Shown here: positions 1 to 6,990 of the stretch, piece after piece | How the letters are laid out: the number at the start of each line of letters is the position of its first letter | How positions within the stretch are numbered: the first letter of the stretch is position 1 | Assembly: GCA_035702985.1 (NCBI GenBank) | Contig: DASSZD010000136.1 | Span: forward strand, 1-42,586 | Direction: 5' to 3' | Source of the DNA: JAKAXG01 sp035702985 | GTDB lineage: Bacteria > Actinomycetota > Acidimicrobiia > Acidimicrobiales > Palsa-688 | Length of the DNA: 42,586 nucleotides | Position numbers and translations under genes: made by a program | The notes under the pieces: model-generated | Databases searched by the model: none | Told to the model about the DNA's origin: nothing | Seen by the model: the letters and a program-made list of their open reading frames with translations, nothing else

Positions 1-94
1 TCAGTTCCGGGCTCGTGCGATGGACGGATTGACGGCCCGAGAGGCGCCCCCACATACCGCAGCAGACCGGTAGTTGCCACCTACAACTATTTCT

Positions 95-118
95 CGCGTG
101 TCCCACGCGTGTCCCACG
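95..118. repeat. 11-bp tandem repeat beside tRNA-Leu
   Basis: The segment CGCGTGTCCCACG occurs at 95-107 and again at 106-118, a period of 11 bp. It lies about 60 bp beyond the 3' end of the leftward tRNA-Leu gene. I see no gene in 1-175. Direct repeats beside a tRNA 3' end can be integrase arm sites, but no integrase is visible, so the role is unknown. Confidence 0.5.
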
Positions 119-175
119 AGGACGTTAGCCAACGTAAGCAACGCTCTGACCAGGACTTTTGCGCCGAATTCGGAG

Positions 176-256
176 TGGGCGCGGAGGGATTCGAACCCTC
201 ATGCCGTGAGGCCGCAGGGTTTAAGCCCGCTGTGTCTGCCGTTCCACCACGCGCCC
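176..256 (-). tRNA. tRNA-Leu(UAA)
   Basis: Read leftward, the sequence folds as a class II tRNA of 81 nt. It has a 7-bp acceptor stem (GGGCGCG with CGCGCCC), a five-pair anticodon stem closed around the loop CUUAAAC (anticodon UAA), a long variable arm, and a T arm with GGUUCGAAUCC. The anticodon decodes UUA, a leucine codon that should be very rare in a genome this GC-rich. The discriminator base is A, and no CCA is encoded, so CCA must be added after transcription. Confidence 0.95.
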
Positions 257-297
257 ATGGCGGCAGTCTGGCACGTGCCGGAACGGGGCGTGGCGGG

Positions 298-303
298 TAG
301 CCT
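298..303 (+). promoter_or_regulatory. -10 TAGCCT, leaderless signature
   Basis: TAGCCT stands 6 nt before the GTG at 310, so transcription should begin at or next to the start codon. No ribosome binding site fits in between. No clear -35 element is visible. Confidence 0.5.
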
Positions 304-309
304 CCCAGG

Positions 310-1200
310 GTGCTGGCCGTGGTCTGCGCCCTCGGGAGCTCGCTCATGTACGCGTTGGCCTCGGTACTCCAGCACAAAGGAGCCCGGGACCAGCCCGACG
401 ACCAGTCCCTGAAGCTGGGCCTGATGGTCCGGCTCATCCGCCACCCGGTGTGGCTGGCCGGCACGGCGTGCGACGGGGCGGGCTACGTGCTGCAGTTCGT
501 GGCCCTCGGTCACGGGCCGATCGTGGTCGTCCAGCCGCTGCTGGTGTGCGGCCTGCTCTTCGCCCTGCCCATCGGAGCGGCGTGGGCCGGCCGCCGTCTC
601 GGTCGTGGGGACTGGATCGCGGCGCTGGTGGTGTGCGCCGGGCTGGCGGTGTTCCTGACGGTGGCCAACCCGGCGGCCGGCTACGCCGACACCACCTCCT
701 CCAACTGGGTGGCGCTGCTCGTCTCGGTCACCGTCGTGGCGGTGGCGCTGATCGCCGTGGCCCGGGGCCCCAACCCCCGCCGGCGGGGTATGGCCCTGGC
801 CGGAGCGGCCGGTGTGGTCTACGGGGCGGCGGCGGCCCTGACCAAGACCACCTCCCACCTGCTCGACCGTGGCCTGGGGCCCCTCTTCACCCACTGGCAG
901 CCGTACGTACTGGTGGCGTTCGGGGCCGGGGGGATGCTCCTGGCCCAGAGCGCCTTCCAGGCCGGGGCCCTCGACGTCTCCCTGCCCACCATGAGCGTCA
1001 CCGACCCGGTGGTCAGCGTCGCCATCGGCGCCTTCGTGCTGGGCGAGGCCATCTCCAACGGCCCGGCGGCGGTGGCGGTCGAGGTGGTGGCGCTGGTGGC
1101 CATGTGCGTGGGGGTGTACGTGCTGGCCCGATCGGAGGCCGGCGCCGACCACCGCACCGCCCAGGCCGGCACCGCCGGCCCCCCGGGCACCGCCCCCTAG
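310..1200 (+). CDS. NIPA-like / DMT superfamily membrane transporter
   Basis: A 296-residue integral membrane protein with about nine hydrophobic helices, the layout of the DMT/NIPA family. Family members move magnesium or small metabolites, but the substrate cannot be read from sequence. The N-terminus (LGSSLMYALASVLQHKGA) and the PIVVVQPLLV segment resemble actinobacterial NIPA-like proteins. The C-terminal half repeats the architecture with VTDPVVSVAIGAFVLGE near residue 235. The tail after the last helix is short and hydrophilic. The GTG start at 310 is chosen because it opens the first helix correctly and has a -10 hexamer 6 nt upstream. It is divergent from tRNA-Leu and apparently monocistronic. 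Confidence 0.8.
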   Translation: MLAVVCALGSSLMYALASVLQHKGARDQPDDQSLKLGLMVRLIRHPVWLAGTACDGAGYVLQFVALGHGPIVVVQPLLVCGLLFALPIGAAWAGRRLGRGDWIAALVVCAGLAVFLTVANPAAGYADTTSSNWVALLVSVTVVAVALIAVARGPNPRRRGMALAGAAGVVYGAAAALTKTTSHLLDRGLGPLFTHWQPYVLVAFGAGGMLLAQSAFQAGALDVSLPTMSVTDPVVSVAIGAFVLGEAISNGPAAVAVEVVALVAMCVGVYVLARSEAGADHRTAQAGTAGPPGTAP

Positions 1201-1247
1201 ACCCAGACCCACGGCGGAGCGAAGGTACCGACAACGCAGCCGGGGCG

Positions 1248-1253
1248 TAGAGT
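1248..1253 (+). promoter_or_regulatory. -10 TAGAGT before the DUF1707 gene
   Basis: TAGAGT ends 9 nt before the ATG at 1263, implying a leaderless or almost leaderless message. The intervening GACGTTGCC has no purine-rich ribosome binding site. Confidence 0.4.
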
Positions 1254-1262
1254 GACGTTGCC

Positions 1263-1700
1263 ATGCGTGCATCGGATCTCGAGCGTCAGCGCACCATCGA
1301 CGAGCTCCGCCGGCACTGCGCCGCCGGCCGCATCGACGTGGACGAGTACGCAACCCGCATCGAGAAGGCCATGTCGGCCACCACCCTGGAGGAACTGGAC
1401 CACCTGCGGTCCGACCTCCCCATGATGCGGATCGCCGACCCGGTCGGCGGTGCAGGCGGGACGATCCGGGGCCGCCCGGTCCTGGCCGGAGCCGACCCGG
1501 GAGGAACCGCCGGAACCGCCCCCGGGGCCCGGCTGCGCTTGACCGCCGTGGCGGTGGCCGTCCTCTCGGTCCTGGTCGTGCTGGCGGTGGTGGCGCTGGC
1601 GCTGGTCGCCGAGTGGGCGTGGGCCGTCGTCCTGGTCGCCGGCTGGCTGGCGGGCCTGGCCACCGGCCGGCTCAGCCGGGCTGGGGGCTGGCCCCGGTAG
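1263..1700 (+). CDS. DUF1707 (SHOCT-like) membrane protein
   Basis: A 145-residue protein. Residues 1-55 form a DUF1707 domain: MRASDLERQRTIDELRRHCA followed by GRIDVDEYATRIEKAMSATT and a DLP end. This small helical module is common in actinobacteria and resembles SHOCT domains. A Gly/Pro-rich linker follows. Two hydrophobic segments, at about residues 92-112 and 115-130, should span the membrane. The function is unknown; family members are thought to bind nucleic acid or oligomerise at the membrane. It lies 62 bp after the transporter but has its own -10 signature. A strong terminator follows. Confidence 0.85.
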   Translation: MRASDLERQRTIDELRRHCAAGRIDVDEYATRIEKAMSATTLEELDHLRSDLPMMRIADPVGGAGGTIRGRPVLAGADPGGTAGTAPGARLRLTAVAVAVLSVLVVLAVVALALVAEWAWAVVLVAGWLAGLATGRLSRAGGWPR

Positions 1701-1733
1701 AGCCCGGGGCGGCCCCGCCACCGGGCCCGGGGA

Positions 1734-1770
1734 GGGGCGGGCGTCGACCGGGACGGCCCGCCCCCTTTTT
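1734..1770 (+). terminator. Rho-independent terminator
   Basis: GGGGCGGGC (1734-1742) pairs perfectly with GCCCGCCCC (1756-1764) around a 13-nt loop, and the hairpin is followed by CTTTTT. It lies between the convergent DUF1707 and quinone oxidoreductase genes and would stop the rightward transcript. Confidence 0.75.
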
Positions 1771-1773
1771 CCC

Positions 1774-2715
1774 CTACGGGAAGGTGATGACCACCTTGCC
1801 GAACTTCCCGCCGGCGGCGAAGCGCTCGTAGGCGGCGGCCGCCCGGTCCAGGGGGAAGCTGCAGTCGACCGGCACCCGTAGCCGGCCCGCCTCGAACAGG
1901 GGCAGCACCTGGGCCTCCACCAGCCGGGCGGCGGCCGCCTTGCCCTCCAACGGCCGGGCCCGCAGCGTGGAGCCGTGGATGCGGGCCCGCGTGACCATCA
2001 GAAGCCCCAGGTTGATCTCCCCCTTGGCGCCGGCGCCGGTGCCGATCACCGTGACCCGCCCGCCGATGTCCAGCGACTTGAGGTTCACGTCCAGGTTGGG
2101 GGCCCCGACCAGCTCCAGGATGACGTCGTAGGGACCGGCCGAGGCGGTGTCGGCCGGGTCGATGACGGTGGCGCCCAGCTCGGCGACCCTGTCGCGCATC
2201 TCCGGGTTCCTGACAGACGCGGTGACCCTTGCCCCGGCTGCGATGCCCAGTTGCACCCCGGCGGTGCCCACGCCACCGGCGGCGCCGTGCACCAGCAGCC
2301 TTTCGCCCATGCGCAGCCCGGCCTGGGTGAACACCGCGTCGTGGGCGGTGGTGAACACCTCCGGCAGGCCGCCCGCTTCGGTCCAGTCCATCCCGGCCGG
2401 CACCGGCATGGCCTCCCGTTCGTGCACCACCGCCAGCTCGGCCTGGCCGCCCCCGCCGACCACCGCCATCACCCGGTCGCCCACCTCGAAGCGGGTCACG
2501 GCCGGGCCGGTGCCGACCACTTCGCCGGCCAGCTCGAGACCGGGGATGTCGGGCGGCGATCCGGGCGGGGCCGGGTAGCCGCCCTTCAGCTGGATCATGT
2601 CCGCCCCGTTGAGCCCGGCGGCTCGGACCCGGACCAGGATCTGTCCGTAACCCGGCTGGGGATCGGGGTGGTCCCGGACCTCCAGGCGGCCGTCGACGAT
2701 GGTGGCCGCTCTCAT
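1774..2715 (-). CDS. Zinc-independent quinone oxidoreductase (MDR family)
   Basis: A 313-residue medium-chain dehydrogenase/reductase of the NADPH:quinone oxidoreductase type. An N-terminal GroES-like domain (RAAGLNGADMIQLKGGYP, then PDIPGLELAGEV) is followed by a Rossmann domain whose nucleotide loop reads HGAAGGVGTAGVQLG. The cysteine zinc ligands of alcohol dehydrogenases are absent, so it is probably a zinc-free quinone or enal reductase. The C-terminus (AAYERFAAGGKFGKVVI) is typical. Its ATG shares one base with the TGA of the upstream F420 oxidoreductase gene (TGATG at 2717-2713). The two are therefore very likely co-transcribed and translationally coupled, and may act on one substrate chain. 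Confidence 0.9.
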   Translation of the reverse strand: MRAATIVDGRLEVRDHPDPQPGYGQILVRVRAAGLNGADMIQLKGGYPAPPGSPPDIPGLELAGEVVGTGPAVTRFEVGDRVMAVVGGGGQAELAVVHEREAMPVPAGMDWTEAGGLPEVFTTAHDAVFTQAGLRMGERLLVHGAAGGVGTAGVQLGIAAGARVTASVRNPEMRDRVAELGATVIDPADTASAGPYDVILELVGAPNLDVNLKSLDIGGRVTVIGTGAGAKGEINLGLLMVTRARIHGSTLRARPLEGKAAAARLVEAQVLPLFEAGRLRVPVDCSFPLDRAAAAYERFAAGGKFGKVVITFP

Positions 2716-3641
2716 CAGGCCGTCAGCTCCTTCGCCAGCTCGCCGAGGAGGGCCACCGTGCGGGCCCGGTCGTCCCGGCTGCCGAACACCGGCAGGCTGA
2801 GCGCGGTGGCCCCGATCCCGCCCAGTTGCCGTAGCTGGGCCGCCACCGTCTCCTCGTCGCCCACCACCGCCACATCCGCCGGGCCGGCCGCTCCCTCCCG
2901 GTCCAGCATGGCCCGGTAGGACGGCAGGTTGTTGTAGAACCCGAAGGCCTGCGCCGCCCTGTCCCGGGCCGCGTCCGGATCGGCGGTCACCGACACCGGC
3001 AGCCCCACCACCACCTGGGGACGGGGCCGGCCGGCCTGCTCCGCCGCCCGGGTGATGGTCGGCACGATGTGATCGGCGATGGTCTTCGGGCCGACCATCC
3101 ACAGCGCCGTCCCGTCGGCCAGGCGCCCGGCCAGCCGCAGCATCTGCGTACCGAGGGCGGCGACCAGCACGGGCGGGGGAGTGGCCCCGGCCGGGCGCAT
3201 GGGGGCGAAGGTGCGGGCGGTCAGCTCCTCACCCTCGAAGGCCACCTGGCCCTGGTGCAGCAGCGGCATCAGGATCTCCAGGTACTCGCGCATGTGGCGT
3301 ACCGGTTTGGAAAAATCGATGCCGTAGGCGCCTTCGATCACCACCTGGTGGGACAGGCCGATGCCGAGGGAGAGCCGGCCGCCGGTCGCGGCCTGCACGG
3401 TCAACGCCTGCATGGCCATCACCATGGGATGGCGGGGATAGGTGGGGACCACCGCCGTCCCGACGTTCAACCCCGGGACCTGCCGGCCGATCACGGCCAG
3501 GGCGGTCAGGGCGTCGATGTCGCTCATCTGGGGGGTCCAGAAGTCCAGCCCGTGCTCGGCGGCGGTGCGGGCTGCGTCTGTCAGTTCGTCGATGGCGTTG
3601 TCGCCGTGGCCGGTGACGCCGGCGTGTATTCCGATGCGCAT
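2715..3641 (-). CDS. LLM-class F420-dependent oxidoreductase
   Basis: A 308-residue luciferase-like (TIM barrel) protein of the F420-dependent type. Typical segments are GLDFWTPQ, LNVGTAVVPTYPRHP, GGRLSLGIGLSH and LADGTALWMVGP. The family uses coenzyme F420 (sometimes FMN) to reduce or oxidise diverse organic molecules; the substrate is unknown. It is the first gene of a two-gene operon with the quinone oxidoreductase, joined by a 1-nt overlap. The ATG at 3641 is supported by the family N-terminus (MRIGIHAG) and by a TAGCAT hexamer 8 nt upstream. Confidence 0.9.
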   Translation of the reverse strand: MRIGIHAGVTGHGDNAIDELTDAARTAAEHGLDFWTPQMSDIDALTALAVIGRQVPGLNVGTAVVPTYPRHPMVMAMQALTVQAATGGRLSLGIGLSHQVVIEGAYGIDFSKPVRHMREYLEILMPLLHQGQVAFEGEELTARTFAPMRPAGATPPPVLVAALGTQMLRLAGRLADGTALWMVGPKTIADHIVPTITRAAEQAGRPRPQVVVGLPVSVTADPDAARDRAAQAFGFYNNLPSYRAMLDREGAAGPADVAVVGDEETVAAQLRQLGGIGATALSLPVFGSRDDRARTVALLGELAKELTA

Positions 3642-3649
3642 GGGCTGCG

Positions 3650-3655
3650 ATGCTA
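3650..3655 (-). promoter_or_regulatory. -10 TAGCAT before the F420 oxidoreductase gene
   Basis: On the minus strand TAGCAT lies 8 nt before the ATG at 3641. It suggests a leaderless transcript covering both oxidoreductase genes. Confidence 0.45.
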
Positions 3656-3677
3656 CGGCGGTTGGCGTTGGTTGCCG

Positions 3678-3743
3678 GCGGTTGACGTGGGTTGGGGCCG
3701 GGTGCTGGCGGCGGTTGACGTGGGTTGGGGCCGGGTGTTGGCC
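3678..3743. repeat. Tandem repeat, two 33-bp copies
   Basis: Copies at 3678-3710 and 3711-3743 begin GCGGTTGACGTGGGTTGGGG and differ at two positions. A partial, degenerate copy precedes them (about 3658-3677), and related GGTTGCCGGCGG sequence follows to about 3770. The block fills the 172-bp gap between the NlpC/P60 stop (3814) and the F420 oxidoreductase start (3641). Confidence 0.85.
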
Positions 3744-3813
3744 GCGCTCGGGGTGGGTTGCCGGCGGCTGGTGTGTGGTGGCGGTGGTCGGGGTGGGGCC
3801 GGCTGGCCAGCCG

Positions 3814-5211
3814 TCAGGTGTGGACCCGGCCGGCGCCGAGCAGCGAGCTCCAGTAGATCGACGACACGCTCACGTCCTGGCCGGTCTCAGGAGCATCGAT
3901 CATCTGGCCGCTGCCGATGTAGATGCCCACGTGGTACACGTTGTCCGGGGTCCCGAAGAAGATGAGATCCCCGGGTTGGGCATCCGACAGCGGGATGCGG
4001 GCGGTCATGTCGTACTGGTCCTGGGCCAGATGCGGGAAGTGGATCCCGGCCTGGGCCCAGGCCATCATCACCAGTCCGGAACAGTCGAAGCTGTCGGGCC
4101 CGGCCCCGGCCCACTGGTATGGCTTGCCCAGCTGGGCCCTGGTGTAGGCGAGCACCGCGCCCGCCCCCGGGGCCTGAGCCGGGACACCGGGGCTGACGCT
4201 CCCCGTCGACCCGCCCGGCGCCGGAGCCGGAGCTGCTTGGGGCGGGGCGGAGGTGGTGGTCACGTAGCGGCGGGTGGTCGGAGGGGCGGTGGCCGCCGTC
4301 GGGGCCGGCTGGGGAGCCTGTACCGCCGGGACGACGTTTGCCGGTACATCCGCCGGGGCGGGAGCCGGGCGGGACGGGGTGGTGGCGGACTGCTGTGGCT
4401 GGATCGGGCTGGACTGGGGGGCTGTCAGGCCCACCGTGGCGGTCTGGGCCGCCGGCGCCTGGGCCTGCTGCTGGGCCGACTCGACCTGGGCCACCAGTAC
4501 CGCCATCTGGCCTTTGACCTGGGACAGCGCCTGCTTCTGAGCGTCGAGGGTGGCCGACGCCTGGGACTGGTCCCGGCGGATGGCGGTCACCGCCAGGGTG
4601 GCCTGCGCCTCGGTGGCGCGTACCGCCGTCTCCTCCCGGGTCATGGCATCCAGCTCGGTCCGGTACGTCTGGGCGGCTCGTTGCTGACCGCCGGCGATGA
4701 TCTGGGCGTAGGCGATGGACAGGCTGGGATCCTGACCGGGCCGGTCGGGGAGGTAGATGAGCGGGGCACCCCCCGACAGGTAGGCCAGGATGGCCTGCTC
4801 CTTGAGGAGATGTCGGGCCTGGGCGATCAGGGCGGTCTCATGGCTCATGCCCTGCTTGAGCGAGTCCAGCTGGACGTTGAGTGATTGCAGCCGGATCTGG
4901 GCGGCGTTGTAGCTGGCGGACAGCTCGTCGAGGGTGCGCCCGTTGGCCTCGATCTGGCCGGCCAGTTCCTGGGCCTTGACCTGCAGGTCGGCCTGGCTGG
5001 TCGGGGCCGACGCGCCGGTCGCTCCCTGCGGGGTCGCCGCCGCCTGGCCGGTCCCCCCGCTACCCGAGCCGGGGTTGCCGCTGGCGGCCGCGGCCGGGGC
5101 CCAGGCGGAGAGGCACAGGCAGAGCGCGGCGCCCCACGTCGTGGCCGAGATGGCGAAGGTCCGGATGGCCCGGATCGGCGGGGCGGCGGAGCGGACGGTC
5201 AATGGCGACAA
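3814..5211 (-). CDS. Secreted NlpC/P60 peptidoglycan hydrolase, coiled-coil type
   Basis: A 465-residue exported protein. It has a signal peptide (basic N-region, hydrophobic GAALCLCLSAW, AAAA cleavage region), a long Gln/Ala-rich coiled coil at about residues 65-215, a Pro/Ala/Gln/Thr linker at about 215-345, and a C-terminal NlpC/P60 domain from 351. The catalytic Cys is in DCSGL (about 377) and the His in HVGIYIG (about 427). The third polar residue is in MIDAPETG. Such enzymes usually cut the D-Glu-diaminopimelate bond in stem peptides during cell separation (RipA type), and the coiled coil may hold them inactive or recruit a partner. The start is a TTG at 5211; no in-frame ATG or GTG lies near, so the exact start is uncertain. 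Confidence 0.88.
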   Translation of the reverse strand: MSPLTVRSAAPPIRAIRTFAISATTWGAALCLCLSAWAPAAAASGNPGSGSGGTGQAAATPQGATGASAPTSQADLQVKAQELAGQIEANGRTLDELSASYNAAQIRLQSLNVQLDSLKQGMSHETALIAQARHLLKEQAILAYLSGGAPLIYLPDRPGQDPSLSIAYAQIIAGGQQRAAQTYRTELDAMTREETAVRATEAQATLAVTAIRRDQSQASATLDAQKQALSQVKGQMAVLVAQVESAQQQAQAPAAQTATVGLTAPQSSPIQPQQSATTPSRPAPAPADVPANVVPAVQAPQPAPTAATAPPTTRRYVTTTSAPPQAAPAPAPGGSTGSVSPGVPAQAPGAGAVLAYTRAQLGKPYQWAGAGPDSFDCSGLVMMAWAQAGIHFPHLAQDQYDMTARIPLSDAQPGDLIFFGTPDNVYHVGIYIGSGQMIDAPETGQDVSVSSIYWSSLLGAGRVHT

Positions 5212-5307
5212 CCTGGCGCGACATGGACCCTCGGGCGAGGGCGTGCAACGTCCGCAACTCTAGTCACATCAGCCACACCAGCAACATCGGATGATCTTTC
5301 GGCCACC

Positions 5308-5338
5308 TTGACCGATCCGGGCCAGGTTGCTGTACGGT
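5308..5338 (+). promoter_or_regulatory. fumC promoter, TTGACC and TACGGT
   Basis: TTGACC (5308-5313) and TACGGT (5333-5338) are separated by 19 bp. TACGGT ends 6 nt before the fumC ATG, so the transcript is probably leaderless. This is one of the few leaderless-type promoters here with a recognisable -35. Confidence 0.5.
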
Positions 5339-5344
5339 CCCGGT

Positions 5345-6742
5345 ATGACCACCGAGCAAGAGGGCGAGTACCGGATCGAGCACGACTCCATGGGCGAGGT
5401 GCGGGTGCCCCGGGCCGCCAAATGGCAGGCTCAGACCCAGCGGGCCGTGGAGAACTTCCCCATCTCGGGCACCACGGTGGAGCGGTCCCTGATCTCGGCG
5501 CTGGCCGCCATCAAGGGGGCGGCGGCCATGGAGAACGCCCGCCTCAAGACGGTGGACAAGAAGATCGCCGAGGCCATCCGGGCGGCCGCCGAGGACGTCG
5601 CCGCCGGTGGCTACGACGACCAATTCCCGATCGACGTGTTCCAGACCGGCTCCGGAACGTCGACCAACATGAACATGAACGAGGTGCGGTCCACCCTGGC
5701 CTCGGAGCGTCTGGGCGCCAAGGTCCATCCGAACGACCACGTCAACGCCTCGCAGTCGTCGAACGACACGTTCCCCTCGGCCATCCACGTGGCCGCTACC
5801 ACCGAGATCGCCCAGCAACTCGTCCCCGCCCTGACCCACCTGGCCCGGACCCTGCGGAAGAAGAGCCGGGAGTTCAAGTCGGTGGTCAAGTCCGGCCGCA
5901 CCCATCTCATGGACGCCACCCCGGTCACCCTCGGCCAGGAGTTCGGTGGCTACGCGGCGGCGGTGGAGCACGGTGTCGAACGCCTGGAAGCCTGCCTGCC
6001 CCGGGTGGCGGAGCTACCCCTGGGGGGAACGGCGGTGGGCACCGGCATCAACGCCCCGAAGACGTTCGCGCCCAGGGTCATCAAGAGGCTGGCCGAGGAA
6101 CGGGGCCTTCCTTTTACCGAGGCCCGCGACCACTTCGAGGCCCAGGGGGCGCGCGACGCGCTGGTGGAGGCCTCCGGCGTGCTGCGGACGATCACCGTCT
6201 CGTTGTACAAGTGCGCTACGGACCTGCGCTGGATGGGCAGCGGGCCGCGCGCCGGCCTGGCCGAGATCCGCATCCCGGACCTGCAGCCCGGTTCGTCCAT
6301 CATGCCGGGCAAGGTGAACCCGGTCATCCCCGAGGCGGTGTCGCAGGTCGTGGCCCAGGTGATCGGCAACGATGCGGCAGTGGCCTTCGGCGGGGCCGCC
6401 GGCAACCTCGAGCTCAACGTCATGCTGCCGGTCATCGGCCGGAACCTGCTGGAGTCGATCCGTCTGCTCGCGGCGGTGAGCCGGGTGTTCGCCGACAAGT
6501 GCATCGCGGGTATCGAGGCCGACGTGGAGCGGTGTCGGACCTACGCACTGTCGTCGCCGTCCATCGGCACCGCGCTCAACCCGTTCATCGGATACGAGGA
6601 GGCGGCCAAGGTCATCAAGGCCTCGGTGGCCGAGGGCAAGGACCTGCGGACCATCGTCTTGGAGCGGGGGCTCCTGAGCGAGGAGGAGGTCGACCGGGCC
6701 CTCGACGTGGAGGCCATGACCAGGGGCGGCATCGTCAAGTAG
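5345..6742 (+). CDS. fumC: Fumarate hydratase class II
   Basis: A 465-residue enzyme of the fumarase/aspartase superfamily that reversibly hydrates fumarate to malate in the TCA cycle. Signature segments in order are GSGTSTNMNMNEV, NASQSSNDTFPSAIH, KSGRTHLMDATPVTLGQEF and the superfamily signature GSSIMPGKVNPVIPE, then GNLELNVMLPVIGRNLLESI. Class II enzymes are iron-free homotetramers. The length is normal. The ATG at 5345 precedes MTTEQEGEYRIEHDSMGEV, the family start; an upstream in-frame TTG at 5327 would overlap the promoter. It lies apart from other TCA genes and is divergent from the NlpC/P60 gene. Confidence 0.95.
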   Translation: MTTEQEGEYRIEHDSMGEVRVPRAAKWQAQTQRAVENFPISGTTVERSLISALAAIKGAAAMENARLKTVDKKIAEAIRAAAEDVAAGGYDDQFPIDVFQTGSGTSTNMNMNEVRSTLASERLGAKVHPNDHVNASQSSNDTFPSAIHVAATTEIAQQLVPALTHLARTLRKKSREFKSVVKSGRTHLMDATPVTLGQEFGGYAAAVEHGVERLEACLPRVAELPLGGTAVGTGINAPKTFAPRVIKRLAEERGLPFTEARDHFEAQGARDALVEASGVLRTITVSLYKCATDLRWMGSGPRAGLAEIRIPDLQPGSSIMPGKVNPVIPEAVSQVVAQVIGNDAAVAFGGAAGNLELNVMLPVIGRNLLESIRLLAAVSRVFADKCIAGIEADVERCRTYALSSPSIGTALNPFIGYEEAAKVIKASVAEGKDLRTIVLERGLLSEEEVDRALDVEAMTRGGIVK

Positions 6743-6784
6743 GAGCGCCCGGCGCTTCTGCTCCGGTCGGGGGTGATCGGGGTG

Positions 6785-6990
6785 TGGCGGGTCAGGGGGT
6801 GGCCGGTCAGGTGGCCCGGTCGGGTGGTGGCTGGGTCAGGCGGCCCGGTCAGGCGGCCCGGTCAGGTGGTGGCCGGGTTAGGCGGCCCGGTCGGGTGGCC
6901 GGGTTAGGCGGCCGGGTCGGGTGGTGGCCGGGTTAGGCGGCCCGCTGGGGAAGCCGTGGTCCGGTCAGGCGGCCCGCTGGGCGGCCCGGA
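6785..6990. repeat. Degenerate 13/16-bp repeat tract entering a gene end
   Basis: About a dozen head-to-tail units alternate between a 13-bp form (GCGGCCCGGTCAG) and a 16-bp form (GTGGTGGCCGGGTTAG). The tract fills most of the 222-bp gap between fumC and the AbiEi/DUF559 gene. It continues into the last codons of that gene, so its stop codon (6965-6967) lies in one copy and a near-copy GGCGGCCCGCTGGG lies just downstream of the gene. Confidence 0.8.

Noticed and set aside
1..123. Remnant of a tyrosine integrase next to tRNA-Leu
   Set aside because: Minus-strand frames give short peptides such as SSWDTRGTREK but no recombinase motif (R-H-R-Y), so no coding claim is made.
6744..6770. Terminator after fumC
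   Set aside because: The AGCGC-CCG-GCGCT stem is only 5 bp and is followed by a mixed sequence, not a T-tract.
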